From the NCBI GenBank assembly GCA_030562195.1, contig JAUJPP010000006.1, positions 4,216,001-4,280,000 of the forward strand: a stretch of DNA of 64,000 nucleotides, given 5' to 3'. Shown one piece after another: positions 1-14,129 of this stretch (the first letter of the stretch is position 1; each line of letters starts with the position of its first letter). This stretch comes from Nipponacmea schrenckii. Taxonomy: Eukaryota > Mollusca > Gastropoda > Lottiidae. Below the pieces are notes generated by a model that was not told the origin of the DNA, ran no database searches, and saw nothing but the letters and a program-made list of their open reading frames with translations. A program made the translations under genes and the position numbers.

Positions 1-1210
1 TAGTTGTAGATGCTATCTTAAATTGATTTTGCATTCAAAAGCAGTTTTAAACAAAAATATTGGCTCATAAGTCAGAATGAAATTTTAAATTGCACATATT
101 TTTAAATTCAACTTTTCAAATTTATCACAAAATCCTAAAGCTAGTTTATACTATTCAGAGCGTAAAATGAATAAATTAATAGTTATTTTGAAACTATGTA
201 TAAAGATTAACTAGCTCAATAACATGGCACAGTACAGGTCCACTTCTATATCTTTTTATCATGGTATAACCTTCAATACTTTTATAAAAATTTCATATCT
301 TTCTTCTAACTTGTTATGCTTAAGTTAAAATAAACTTGGCCTCTCAATATGTCTTATTCCTTATTGCTTGAATAAACATTTCATAGACACAACTTCCTAT
401 CCACTTGTAATACAATGATATTAGGATTGTGCCTTATTATTCCCTGATTTCTGCTCAAGTCTAAACAGATCCCAACAGAAAGGCTTTTCAACTGAACTAC
501 TTATCAAACCCTACATTAAATTATAAACTAAAATTCAATTTCTTTTCCCTCTGAATTTATTTCCCATTTCTCCAAAAATTGTTCAAAGACATTACATTAG
601 TCCCTACATCCATTTACAAACTCAAGTTAAATATTGAATACCTTTATATTTAATCTAAAAAATGTTTCCCCTTTCCCGTAAAAATGAATTTTTTTTTTAA
701 TTTTTGAAATTTGAATTCAGCCAAATCATAACATTTAAAATGCAATACATAATTGGACCAAATTTGAAAAACCTAAACATTTCCTTTCATTTGAAACTCA
801 ATTTGATTTGTCACATTAAAGGATTAAAATACATTAAAGATGGCCTTATAACTTAACTCTACATCATCATTTGTATAATTCTGGTTCTTATTGACTTAAT
901 TCTTGCCCTTGTAAGTCTTATATCAAATATTTTAAGCCGAGTCCCCTTTGAATGGTGTCACCTACAGATATCAAATTGTATCACACTATAACGCAATGTA
1001 TAACAACAAGTGTTTTATCAATATCCTAAATCTCTCTGTTTATTATACTACCTCCATCATCCTAACATTGAAGAGTCAACGAATATAAAAGCTGATATCA
1101 ATCGAAAAACTCCACGAATCTTCATTATTATCTTATAACATTTTGATAATCCGTGGGAAAACTATATTCAACAATGCATGAGGGATTATTGTAACTAAAT
1201 AATCAAATAT
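1..1210. other. No feature seen
   Basis: AT-rich sequence with no open frame, splice pair or repeat that I could support. Confidence 0.5.
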
Positions 1211-1218
1211 AAACTTAC

Positions 1219-1272
1219 CAATTCTGGTTTAATTGTCATTGGAATATACTGAACATAATAATAAGGATGCAT
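1219..1272 (-). CDS. Possible first coding exon of a minus-strand transcript
   Basis: An ATG opens 18 codons reading MHPYYYVQYIPMTIKPEL, followed exactly by the donor GTAAGTTT in phase 0. The sequence just upstream (1275-1440) is richer in CpG than its surroundings and holds a CCAAT motif near 1360. The peptide is not recognised. Phase 0 is what the next TIA exon requires, so this could be an alternative start that skips RRM1, or the first exon of an unrelated gene to the left. No protein match backs it. Confidence 0.3.
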
Positions 1273-1299
1273 CCTGTTCCGAGCTCGACTTCGATTGAG

Positions 1300-4200
1300 T
1301 AAGATCGAGCGAGCTAGCAGGTTGTTAGTTATTCCCTCAATGGTTTCGACCAAATAGAACCAATTGGACAAACTATAGTAGAAATAGAAGCAAGGCGATC
1401 GCGATGGAGTTGTGTTATGGTCTATCGATGATACAGCGTTGTGTATAGGACTTCAGTATTGATGTATTTAGTTCTATTGTTACAGTCCTCCAGTCAACTC
1501 TTCATAAACATTAACAGAATGCTGTTGCACACTTTATAAATTGCTCAAGGCTAGGAATTAAACACTTGTCATAGATATGTATCCTTTCTTTGCGAAAACT
1601 GTCGTAAGGTCCGCACTGCTCTTAATTCACAACTTATACTAATACAGTCCAGTGATATAAAAAACAGTTTTACACCAACAATACAAAGATATTGTATCGA
1701 AACCAATCACTTCTCAATGTGTTCTATAGAATGTATTGTCAACCGTGTATTTATTCAAATATTTCTTGATAGGGCCTATCAATCTATCATAGCTACGTCT
1801 TTAAGGCATTTACCATACATGCTTTACTGTTAACTTTCACCTATAAGTGATTTAGAAAATCATTCAAGCACATAATTATCACTGCCTCAGGCCAGTCAAA
1901 TAGGAAGTTTTTTAAAGTGTTAGGATTAAAAGTGTGTGACTCACGTTATTTGACCATCAATAACGCTGGGTGTTATTTTAATATCCTACCTCGTTATCAA
2001 TTAACACTAGAAATTAAATAATTAACTGATGTTTTACTTTCAATGATGTTCTATTTTATAGGCCAGGACACACTGGAAAGGTCAAATTTCAATATGAATA
2101 AATATTATTTCATTAAAAAATAAATACAATTTCATTTGGCACGAGTGATTCTGTTGATTGGTGATAAATATCTTTAATTCGTCTGCTTACAAAATATATT
2201 AAACATTTCCAAATCATTGTAAAAGCAATGGATCAGAGCAGTGAATTACAAGAAAACATTATGCTTTTGATGTTAACATTTTCAAGGACACGAAATATTG
2301 CTAGAATCAGCTTAATATATAACAATTAATTGACATATACTTAACCCTTTGAACACTGAGTGTAATTTAGATAGAACGTCATATACCCTGAGCTCCAAGC
2401 AATATTTCTTAATTTGTATGACGCTACCGTTGTAATGACGTCACTTGACAACAGCCGGTACCGGCTTCTAGGGTATATATCATATAAGGATGAGCCGGCT
2501 TCTAGGGTTGAAAGGGTTAAAGAAAGGGAAGACATTAGGTAGTAAATTTATAGTAGAATTATAACTAGAGATATTCAAAATACTACAATAAGCCAATTTG
2601 AGAATTGAAAATCTGGTTATGCTAGTAAGGTGTTTTGTTTCAAACGAATATCTCTAACTAGTTACCAATGAAGATCATGGTTATGCTACAAAAGACTTTC
2701 CAACACAGATGACAAGCAATTTACTAATAATAATAATTCAATCCAAACCCTTTCAAGTTGAATCCCAAGTGAGTTGAAACTAGTTGACTATATTGCAATT
2801 AACTAATATTAGACAGAACATAAAAATTCAGTATAGCTGGTAGGGACTAATTATTATAAGTAATTAACCAATTATATAAAGGTTATCTTAATTTAATTAT
2901 AAATCCAGTATACGAGTACCTCAGTGGGAATGGCTCTATACATAACAAATAGGCAAATGGTTCTATTGTTATACAAAGGAATAAATAAACAACAGCTAGC
3001 ACTAGTCTTAAAGGATTTAAATCAACATAAACTAAACTAAATTTCCTGCCAAATCAAATGAATTCCCATTCTAATCATAATTATTCCTTTAGTTTTTTAT
3101 TTATCTATATTTAAATATATTATTTACTGTTTTTGTTCCATTTAATTTATATTTCATTGCAGGAATAAAAGAGTATAAATAAATAAATTCAACAAGATTT
3201 TTGTGTAATAACTAACTATATCAAATATACTAAGCTTATCAACATTGTATAATTATACTTCCTGCTTCTGGTGTGCCACAGACGGAGCATGTTATTCATG
3301 TCGCGACAGTTGGAAATCAAAAATAATAGGCTTACGCAACTGTCCTGAAAAAAGTTCCCTTATTGCACACTGCAAGGCATTACCTGTCTTTATTTACTAA
3401 ACAATAATCTGAAGACAGTATGTATAACCCTTTTTTTATGTCTGTTTAAGGCCGGTGCTTTTTTAATGAGTTATATTCTCAATTGACTTTGAAACAACCA
3501 TTTAGAGCAGGTCAAAATAAGCATATATTCTGACAATGGCAGACACGTCAAGCTGCAAAAGGTTCAGTCATTCGGTCGACGAACTTTGTTATTACAAAAA
3601 ATTACGATATTGAAATTAAGCCCATGATTTATGTTTGATCATGCACAGATAACTCTTGACAAACTCTAGTTTTATCGATCGCAGGAAATGAATTATGAAA
3701 TATTGTCCAGGACAAAAAAAATTATTTATTAAAATTATGAAAGATTCAATAAAGGATAATGAATTTCCATCACATGGTGGATGGCTGTTGGTAACAATAG
3801 AAAGTATAACAATGAAGACAATAGCAACATTGTTCTACACAGTAATACTTTTAAAATGGAGGTAATCTAGCAGAAATATGACAAGAATACCTTCACTTCA
3901 TCTACCTCTTGTATTATTAATAGTGGAATTCACATAAAATGCAAAAAGTGGTTCAGACGCAGATAAAGATGATGTTATAGAATAGGATTAAGGGATTCTG
4001 AAATTTATACTTATTTTTATTTATAGAGGGAATACAATAAATAGTTCCAAGAAAGATAGATATGTTTCACAATATTGTTAGATTAGAGATCAGGGGACAA
4101 AACTTTGGTTATTCTAAATTTTAATGCCATATATAGAAGAAAAGAAAAAAGTTTTCAAAATAAGGATGTTATGCTTAAAGAAATTATTCTAAAGAGATTT

Positions 4201-4600
4201 TTTAACTTTTACATGTTTGATTGAAATATGGAATGGTGAAAGTTAAAGCTATCAGATTCACAATATATTTTAAAGTCTTAAAGTCAAAAAAAAAAAACTT
4301 TTACAGAATTTGACAATTAAAGTTAAGTTAAATGTTCACCAGTTTTTGTAACAGAGTCAATAAATGTCTTATTACATTTATTTTTTCAGGTTTTTTTTTT
4401 TAATTTGTTTAAGTATAATGTTATATTTCTGATTGTTGCAAGTTTTTTAGTGAAATGAATGTTCAAACCACAGCCCTATTCGGTAAAACTTCCTCAATAA
4501 CATGGTGAATTACGTATTCATAGTTAAATAGTGTCCAATCAAAATTGGTACTAGAAATTGTCTTGGGAATTTCAGCCAATCAACTCATGTTTGGTTCTTA
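1300..4600. other. No gene seen; AT-rich, probably TIA intron
   Basis: Apart from the CpG-containing stretch at 1275-1440 and the SINE fragment near 3300, nothing beyond simple AT-rich sequence was recognised. A GCCGGCTTCTAGGGT motif occurs twice at 2460-2510. Confidence 0.5.
3300..3420 (+). mobile_element. SINE fragment
   Basis: Contains GTCGCGACAGTTGGAAATCA, GCAACTGTCCTGAAAAAAGT and TTGCACACTGCAAGGCATTA, the middle of the SINE body. Confidence 0.5.
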
Positions 4601-4631
4601 TCTCCACGCCAACAAAACAAAGTGAAGAAAG

Positions 4632-7600
4632 CTTAGTTTAATACAGGTTAATAAAACCATGTTAAATCGAAGTGTAGTGGGTTTAGTTTAATACGGGTTA
4701 ATAAAACCATGTTAAATCGAAGTGTAGTGGGTTTAGTTTAATACAGGTTAATAAAACCATGTTAAATCGAAGTGTAGTGGGTTTAGTTTAATACAGGTTA
4801 ATAAAACCATGTTAAATCTAAGTGTAGTGGGTTTAGTTTAATACAGGTTAATAAAACCATGTTAAATCGAAGTGTAGTGGTCTTAGTTTAATATAGGTTA
4901 ATAAGACCATGTTGAAGTAAAATGTAGTGGTCTTGGTTTAATATAGGTTAATAAGACCATGTTAAAACAAAGTGTAGTGGGTTTAGTTTAATACAGGTTA
5001 ATAAAACCATGTTAAATCGAAGTGTAGTGGGTTTAGTTTAATACAGGTTAATAAGACCATGTTAAATCGAAGTGTAGTGGGTTTAGTTTAATTCAGGTTA
5101 ATAAAACCATGTTAAATCGAAGTGTAGTGGGTTTAGTTTAATACAGGTTAATAAGACCATGTTAAAACAAAGTGTAGTGGGTTTAGTTTAATACAGGTTA
5201 ATAAAACCATGTTAAAACAAAGTGTAGTGGGTTTAGTTTAATACAGGTTAATAAAACCATGTTATATCGAAGTGTAGTGGGTTTAGTTTAATACAGGTTA
5301 ATAAAACCATGTTATATCGAAGTGTAGTGGGTGTAGTTTAATACAGGTTACTTTAACCATGTTAAATCAAAGTGTAGTGGGTTTAGTTTAATACGGGTTA
5401 ATAAGACCATGTTAAATCTAAGTGTAGTGGGTTTAGTTTAATGCAGGTTAATAAAACCATGTTATATCGAAGTGTAGTGGGTGTAGTTTAATACAGGTTA
5501 ATAAATCCATGTTATATCGAAGTGTAGTGGGTGTAGTTTAATACAGGTTAATAAAACCATGTTATATCGAAGTGTAGTGGGTGTAGTTTAATACGGGTTA
5601 ATAAGACCATGTTAAAACAAAGTGTAGTGGGTTTAGTTTAATACAGGTTAATAAAACCATGTTAAAACAAAGTGTAGTGGGTTTAGTTTAATACAGGTTA
5701 ATAAAACCATGTTAAATCGAAGTGTAGTGGGTGTAGTTTAATACAGGTTAATAAATCCATGTTATATCGAAGTGTAGTGGGTGTAGTTTAATACAGGTTA
5801 ATAAGACCATGTTAAAACAAAGTGTAGTGGGTTTAGTTTAATACAGGTTAATAAAACCATGTTAAAACAAAGTGTAGTGGGTTTAGTTTAATACAGGTTA
5901 ATAAAACCATGTTAAAACAAAGTGTAGTGGGTTTAGTTTAATACGGGTTAATAAGACCATGTTATATCGAAGTGAGGTGGGTTTAGTTTAATACAGGTTA
6001 ATAAATCCATGTTATATCGAAGTGTAGTGGGTGTAGTTTAATACAGGTTAATAAAACCATGTTAAAACAAAGTGTAGTGGGTTTAGTTTAATACAGGTTA
6101 ATAAATCCATGTTATATCGAAGTGTAGTGGGTGTAATTTAATACAGGTTAATAAAACCATGTTAAATCGAAGTGTAGTGGGTTTAGTTTAATACAGGTTA
6201 ATAAATCCATGTTATATCGAAGTGAGGTGGGTTTAGTTTAATACAGGTTACTTTAACCATGTTAAATCGAAGTGTAGTGGGTGTAGTTTAATACGGGTTA
6301 ATAAAACCATGTTAAATCTAAGTGTAGTGGGTTTAGTTTAATGCAGGTTAATAAGACCATGTTAAATCGAAGTGTAGTGGGTTTAGTTTAATGCAGGTTA
6401 ATAAGACCATGTTAAATCGAAGTGTAGTGGGTTTAGTTTAATACAGGTTAATAAAACCATGTTAAAACAAAGTGTAGTGGGTTTAGTTTAATGCAGGTTA
6501 ATAAGACCATGTTAAATCGAAGTGTAGTGGGTTTAGTTTAATACAGGTTAATAAAACCATGTTAAAACAAAGTGTAGTGGGTTTAGTTTAATACAGGTTA
6601 ATAAAACCATGTTAAATCGAAGTGTAGTGGGTGTAGATTAATACAGGTTAATAAGACCATGTTAAAACAAAGTGTAGTGGGTTTAGTTTAATGCAGGTTA
6701 ATAAGACCATGTTAAATCGAAGTGTAGTGGGTTTAGTTTAATACGGGTTAATAAGACCATGTTAAATCGAAGTGTAGTGGGTTTAGTTTAATACGGGTTA
6801 ATAAGACCATGTTAAATCGAAGTGTAGTGGGTTTAGTTTAATACGGGTTAATAAGACCATGTTAAATCGAAGTGTAGTGGTCTTAGTTTAATACAGGTTA
6901 ATAAAACCATGTTAAAACAAAGTGTAGTGGGTTTAGTTTAATACAGGTTAATAAAACCATGTTAAAACAAAGTGTAGTGGGTTTAGTTTAATGCAGGTTA
7001 ATAAGACCATGTTAAATCGAAGTGTAGTGGGTTTAGTTTAATACGGGTTAATAAGACCATGTTAAATCGAAGTGTAGTGGGTTTAGTTTAATACAGGTTA
7101 ATAAAACCATGTTAAATCGAAGTGTAGTGGGTTTAGTTTAATACAGGTTAATAAAACCATGTTAAATCGAAGTGTAGTGGGTTTAGTTTAATGCAGGTTA
7201 ATAAAACCATGTTAAATCGAAGTGTAGTGGGTTTAGTTTAATACAGGTTAATAAAACCATGTTAAATCGAAGTGTAGTGGGTTTAGTTTAATACGGGTTA
7301 ATAAGACCATGTTAAATCGAAGTGTAGTGGGTTTAGTTTAATACAGGTTAATAAGACCATGTTAAATCGAAGTGTAGTGGGTGTAGTTTAATACGGGTTA
7401 ATAAGACCATGTTAAATCGAAGTGTAGTGGTCTTAGTTTAATGCAGGTTAATAAAACCATGTTAAATAGAAGTGTAGTGGGTTTAGTTTAATACAGGTTA
7501 ATAAAACCATGTTAAATCGAAGTGTAGTGGTCTTAGTTTAATACAGGTTAATAAAACCATGTTAAATCGAAGTGTAGTGGTCTTAGTTTAATACAGGTTA

Positions 7601-8140
7601 ATAAAACCATGTTAAATAGAAGTGTAGTGGGTTTAGTTTAATGCAGGTTAATAAAACCATGTTTAAACAAAGTGTAGTGGGTTTAGTTTAATACGGGTTA
7701 ATAAGACCATGTTAAAACAAAGTGTAGTGGGTTTAGTTTAATACAGGTTAATAAAACCATGTTAAATAGAAGTGTAGTGGTCTTAGTTTAACACAGGTTA
7801 ATAAAACCATGTTAAATCGAAGTGTAGTGGGTTTAGTTTAATACGGGTTAATAAGACCATGTTAAATCGAAGTGTAGTGGGTTTAGTTTAATACAGGTTA
7901 ATAAAACCATGTTAAAACGAAGTGTAGTGGGTTTAGTTTAATACAGGTTGATAAAAGTTGGTTTAGTTTAATACAGCTTAATAAAAAATGGTTTAGTTTA
8001 ATACAGGTTAATAAAACCATGTTAAATAGAAGTGTAGTGGGTGTAGTTTAACACAGGTTAATAAAACCATGTTAAATGGAAGTGTAGTGGGTGTAGTTTA
8101 ATAAAACCATGTTAAATCGAAGTGTAGTGGGTGTAGTTTA
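4632..8140. repeat. Satellite array, 50-bp unit, about 70 copies
   Basis: The unit starts GTTTAGTTTAATACAGGTT, continues AATAAAACCATGTTAAATCG and ends AAGTGTAGTGG. The period is exactly 50 bp over nearly the whole block. Variants interleave: AAATCG, AAAACA or TATCG in the middle, ACAGG or ACGGG, and GTTTAG, GTGTAG or TCTTAG at the junction. The last 200 bases are disrupted and end in partial units. GGTTT and AAACC within each unit can form a short hairpin. Probably lies in the TIA intron. Confidence 0.97.
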
Positions 8141-9534
8141 GGCTACTAATAACTAAAACTGAAAAATAAAAAAATTTACATAAAAAAGCCATAATTAACT
8201 TGAAATATTTAAATTATGATACATCCACTCTAAATGACTACCATAATGTAACAGAAGGCGTTCTCATACGCACCATAAACCCTTCATCAGTCATCTTGCT
8301 GCTATCATTTACTTAATTATAATGACATATGCTAGGATATCTGTTTCCTTTGTCCATTCATTCAGGAAGATTTTTAATTCATTCATAGATAAAGTAACTA
8401 GATATCATAACTTTCAGCAATTACCACCAATTTATACACAATACATTGTGTTATTATCTCCCTTTTCATTTCATTAATTTCTCTTTAATTCATAAATAAG
8501 TATCAATATGCTGGCTTTGTTTTAGCAAATAAAGACCAGGCTAGGCTATATCAGCCATGATGGCAAATACACTCAATAAACCCGGTTTAAACTACAGAAT
8601 TTATCCTTTTTATCCAACCTTCACATTTTGCCGCAGAATTTCATCGTCATTAGGCAATATTTTTGTTTCTATCCGGGTTACATGGACATCTAGAACACAT
8701 TTAAATTTATGTGTGAATGAAGCTTAGGATAGCATCAGGTTTTTTACAAATATGAGCCTCCAGACTGAGAAATATTCTTCTGTCAATTGCACATTGTTTA
8801 TTCAGGAGAAATAAAAATATTTAAAAAACTGCAAATCTAAAATAGATCTTGAATTGCTCAAGCTAAAAAGGAACAAAACTTTACTTTTCTTTCAATGGCA
8901 ATAAATTTCAAGTTCTCTAAAGATGTGGAGTTAAGTTCGAATTTGTAGGGATTCATAGTTCTAGAAGCGCTGGAACTGTTTTTATGAACCTAATGGATCA
9001 TCAGCTTTTAATGACTTGAATGTGTGTGTATATTTATTTTATAGAACTAAACAAAGTGAAGAGTTAATATATCTCTAACCAGAGAAAAGACTTCTTTTTA
9101 AATGAAGATGTTTTTATGTTCAAATGTTTCGAACAACAGGGTGTTCTGAATCAGTCAACTCTTCAGTTTAATGTACAAGTATCTAGTCCGATCCCAGCGA
9201 GTCGGCCTGTTTACCCCTCGTCCAGCCACAGAGTAATATTACAGGTGTACAGTCACAGTCTTTCTTCCTATTTATATACAGTATAATAGCCTTTATTAGC
9301 CTAAAGAACAATCTCACTACAAATTGTCTATATAACAACAAGTTTCCAGTGAAATCCCATCAGAGAATGATAAAGATGAAAAGGAAGGAAAACAATGACA
9401 TCAAATAACACTAGATATACTATAGGGAATTTTAGATCAACTGGTAATTTTCTTTTTCACCATTAACAAGTATAAAAATTTAACAAGCAGTAAAATGTAC
9501 AACAGAGTCTATTATATGGCAGGGTAACATTTTT
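8141..9534. other. No feature seen
   Basis: AT-rich, non-repetitive. No exon-like segment recognised. Confidence 0.5.
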
Positions 9535-10660
9535 TCGTATTTCGACTTTGTCGAAAACGTATTGTAATCGTTCGGATTATTTTATTTTTTTTTTTTTTTT
9601 TTTTTTTTTGTAATTCTTGGATGAGTTTGCAGACAAACTGGTAAAAGGTGCAGAAATTCTAAATCTACAGTTGATCTTAGAATGATTTCTATTATCAAAT
9701 AAAACAAAACCGGAAGTTCTATCTCTGACAGGAAGTGAGAACCGGAAGTTCAGGTTTTTTTGCTTTAGCAAGTTTATTTTCAGTTCGATTTTGACCGGAT
9801 TTTCAGATTTGAAAACTTCAATGTATTTGTCAACTAACAATTATAGGTTTTATGCAATTAGGCTAAATATTTTACCCACGATTTGCAATTCAATATTCAA
9901 GGGTCATCGGCAAAAATTTCAGACCGTGATTTCTCCTTTAATATAAATGGTAAAATTTTGAAACTTTACCAGTTGATAGGCGATATGTTTATAATTTTTG
10001 AAAAAATGTGAAAATAAAAATTCCACTTCCGGTTTAGCCTCAAATGACGTAATTACGTAACTTCCGGTCTATAACTGCTAGGTGAAAAGTGAAAACTGTT
10101 TTATAAATAACTTGTCAATAGTAATTGATTTGACCTAAATAATTAGGTCAAGCTGCCATATCGGCCGCCATTTTGAATTTTCTTTACAATTCTTAAATCC
10201 GAAATTCAGACACTACTGATAGACCGATTTTGATGAAATTTAGCACATAGATACAATGGATCATTATCTACCTTTTCTTGGAGACCGATTTTCGAATTTC
10301 GTATTTTCTTTCGAATTATTTAAATTTCGATTTTTTCAAAATTAGGTCACTTTAACGGGTACGGAAGGTGTGACCCACTTAATCTATGACCTTGAAAATT
10401 AGGTCAAATAATATTCAATATATTGTCTACAAGTAGATATTTTTTAATTTGGCTTACTTAAAAAATTCATAGAGTTAAGTGTACTTAAAGACAGCAAAAA
10501 TTGATAATTTTCATATTTTCGCCATCATTAACCGTTACGGAAGGTGTGACCTAATTATTTTATGACTTTGAAAACTAGGTCAAATGATATTCAATATATT
10601 GTCTAGATGTAGGTAATTGCAAATTTAGCCTACATAATATTTTAAGGCTCTCGAAATACG
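9535..10660. mobile_element. Putative non-autonomous DNA transposon block
   Basis: The block starts CGTATTTCGACTTTGTCGAA and ends TCTCGAAATACG, giving a 10-bp terminal inverted repeat (CGTATTTCGA). Inside are a long T tract (9581-9609), repeated CCGGAAGTT motifs, and two diverged direct copies of a roughly 100-bp stretch with ACGGAAGGTGTGACC and ATTCAATATATTGTCTA (near 10360 and 10535). No transposase reading frame is present. The classification is tentative. Confidence 0.45.
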
Positions 10661-11582
10661 TTCATAATTGTAAGCAATTCTTGTTTTTCTCTTTCTTGGA
10701 ATTTCTTGGAAGCTGTCTTTGTTCTTCTAATTTATGTATGAGGCTGTCTTTATCTCTACTTTTAGTTTAGCCATTACACAATCTTAGGATAAGAAAAATG
10801 TCCTTCATGACTTGCTGTAGACATAATGTTATAAGAACACGACTGCAGTAGAAATCTTGTCAGATTTCAATAAGGACAAAAAATGTTAAAAAGAAATGAA
10901 ACTGGTTTTCTTTTTGTGATTATATTGGCATCAACATTTTCATGTTTTATTTTATAATATATAGCACAGCTGTTTACAATATACTTGACATTTTTTATTC
11001 AAATATGACTTCAAAAAAACCTATATACTAATTGCAACAAATCATTTTTTATATTCTTTGGTAACATTTTTTCATTTAAGTTACAGGAAAGAAATATTCT
11101 TTTTGATAAATGATGAAAATTCTATACTATAAAAAATAATCAATTATTTCTAAAATGTTACTAAGCAACTCTTTTAAAATCTAAATTCAACATCGTTATA
11201 AATTAATATCATATATTTCATAATCACAACACAATTAACAAACAATATTGCTGTTTGTGTATTTCTTTGATTTTAAATGAAAAGGTAGACACTGAAAATT
11301 GATTTTACAGTAGTATTTCATATTTCACAACTTCTGAAGTTTTCTTATCTACAATTCCTGTGATTTTTATGACATGTATATGTATCTTTGTACAGTTTTT
11401 ATGATATTATTGTAACAAAACTCTAAATATGGAAGGGTTTTATTTTCCGATAGTTGATATATTTGACACAAAACTTCAAAAAAAAAAATTAAAATTCTTT
11501 TCAATTCAAGCTATAATTACATTAGAATTTTTCGAGGAAATCCTACTTCCTATAGACCTTTGTTTTCTTTTCTAACCTTACA
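10661..11582. other. No feature seen
   Basis: AT-rich, non-repetitive sequence with no exon-like segment. Confidence 0.5.
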
Positions 11583-12378
11583 AAATGAAATGTAGTTTAA
11601 TAAAAGTTAAAAAGACCATGTTGAAGTAAAATGTAGTGGTCTTGGTTTAATTAGAAGAATGAACATGTAGTCTGTTTAATTAAGGTTTAATAAGACCATG
11701 TTGAAGTAAAATGTAGTGGTCTTAGTTTAATGGTTAAAAGATAAACCTTTCTAAATTAAATTAGAGGTCGTTTATCGATATTTAAAACATGTTGAATATT
11801 AGTCCCGGACTCTTGGTTTTATGGTAATTAATGGTCTATTCAAACAAGTGGTGTCTAAGTATACGAATAAAACAAACCACTGCTAAATGTAAAAAGAAGA
11901 GTGGTTTATCTTAATATGTAACAAAATTGTAAATTAGTTCTTGTTAATACCCAGTGCAAAGACCATGTTAAATGTATGGTATTTAAACATAGGTTATCAG
12001 CATTTAAATGAGTTGTGGTCAGTAATAGGTTAATAAGACATGTTAAAACAAATGTAGTGGTCTTGGTTTAATAAGGTTAATAAGACCATGTTAAAACAAA
12101 TGTAGTGGTCTTGTTTAATATAGGTTAATAAGACATGTTAACAAAATGTAGTGGTCTTGGTTTAATAAGGTTAATAAGACAATGTTAAAGTAAAATGTAG
12201 TGGTCTTGGTTTAATACAGGTTAATAAGACCATGTTAAAACAAAATGTAGTGGTCTTGGTTTAATATAGGTTAATAAGACCATGTTAAAACAAAATGTAG
12301 TGGTCTTGGTTTAATACAGGTTAATAAGACCATGTTAAAACAAAGTGTAGTGGTTTGGTTTAATATAGGTTAAAACCT
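11583..12378. repeat. Decayed relatives of the 50-bp satellite
   Basis: Two groups of copies, 11583-11735 and 12020-12378, share the 50-bp unit of the large array but carry GGTCTTGG and AATAAGACCATG in place of GGTTTAG and AATAAAACCATG. Between them (11740-12020) only short scraps of the motif remain. Single-base deletions make the spacing irregular. Confidence 0.85.
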
Positions 12379-12765
12379 GTACTTCAGATAAAATAGTCAC
12401 AATATTGCTGACTACATAACCTTGGTGACTGAACTCACCCAAGCACTTAATGAACCTAGCCAGGTATATCTATTGTCAATTACATCTAACTAGAAATATC
12501 AAAATCTAACCAGCATCTGTTTAACAATTCCTCCTCCTCCCAACAACTGGAAATAATTTCAAACTTGACCACAGCTGTAGTTTCAACTTTTCCTATTTTT
12601 TAATTAATTCCTGTTTTTTAATTATGCTTTATTAAATGCTAATTTTATTATTTATATTCATTTCAAATTAAAATAACCAACACAATGATGTTGGAGAAGT
12701 CCAATTGAATGATTCAAGCCTTATCTTTAATTCAAAATTATTGATTGAAAATATCTAGGCAGAAG

Positions 12766-13060
12766 TACGTAATAAAGTAAGAAGTAGTATATCCATATAT
12801 CTTGCATTTTGAAAAATAGCATGAAATAAGAAATAGTATATCTATATATCTTGTGTTTGAAACATAGTAATAAACCTAGAAGTAGTATGTCTATATATCT
12901 TGTGTTTTGAAACGTAGTATGTAATAAAGTAAGAAGTAGTATATCCATATATCTTGCATTTTGAATGAAATAGCATGAAATAAGAAATAGTATATCTATA
13001 TATCTTGTGTTTGAAACATAGTAATAAACCTAGAAGTAGTATATCTATATAGATTGTGTA
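12766..13060. repeat. Array of AGAAGTAGTATATCTATATA units, 150-bp higher-order period
   Basis: Six or so units of about 50 bp contain AGAAGTAGTATATCTATATA then TCTTGTGTTTTGAAAC. Three unit types (…CTTGCATTTTG, …AAATAAGAAATAG, …AATAAACCTAG) form a triplet that is repeated once, 12771 to 12921. Confidence 0.85.
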
Positions 13061-14129
13061 CAGTAATTAAGTATAGATGACTATGAAGATGAAGTCAACG
13101 AAGGAGTAATAGCTGATAAAAGTAGTATAGTTGGTACGGTAAATATTAGATGACTATTAAGATGAAGACAATAAAGAAGTAATAGCTTTTAAAGCACACT
13201 TTTATTCTTTTTTTTAAAAATAACGGAACTAATTGACTGTTTATTACAATACATGAATAAAACAATATACTGAATATCAATACTGATCATGCTGTTAAAT
13301 GAATATTGTTCAATAATTAGGCAATTTTAACGAAATAACTTAATTATTACTGGATAATTAAATCAAACAGTGTGAAATATCCCTATTAAACAATTGTGTT
13401 TTATTGTAATAAAGCTCATCCATATATGATAAATAGAACACAATTTTTTTTTAACTAACTCGACTCTTAAGCAAAACCAATGACAGCTTCATGGTGAAGG
13501 TGAAGTTTGTCACGTTATAATTCTTTTCAAGCTTTCAGAATACTCATACTTCTGGCTAATTGGTACCAGACTTCCTGTCGAGGGATGTGCCTGAGCTTTC
13601 TAATTCCTTTAGTTTATCACTATGTTACCTCAAGTTCCAGCTAAAAGAAAATCGTTTGAAGGATTTATGTTGATTTTCGCAACATGACACACAGTTCAGT
13701 TGAGTTTTTTTATGTATTAAGGGCAATTTTCTCCTTGTAAACCTCAAGATGACCAACATAGATAAACTCTATTATGTGCTGTAACTTGGTAATTACTGTT
13801 TTAATAGAAAAATCAATTTAACAGGCCTACTACTACTGTACTATACTGGGTATCAATGCACTTTTTATTCACATACCGTGACGACTAAGGCATTGACCTG
13901 AGGCATTGAATTGGTAACAGATCGTTCACAGATCAGTAACAGATCGTAACAGCTAGTGTACTTGTTACATGGAGATGCATATCAATCATAAATGAGTACC
14001 GAGTTAGTATGTCAGAATAAAAAGTGGTATCAGGCATTAGAAGAGTAAGCACACCCTTCCTTGTGTTACACTGGTGGTATTTAATTTCTTACGTCCCAAT
14101 TTAAATGTTGCATTTTGTAATGTTCAACA

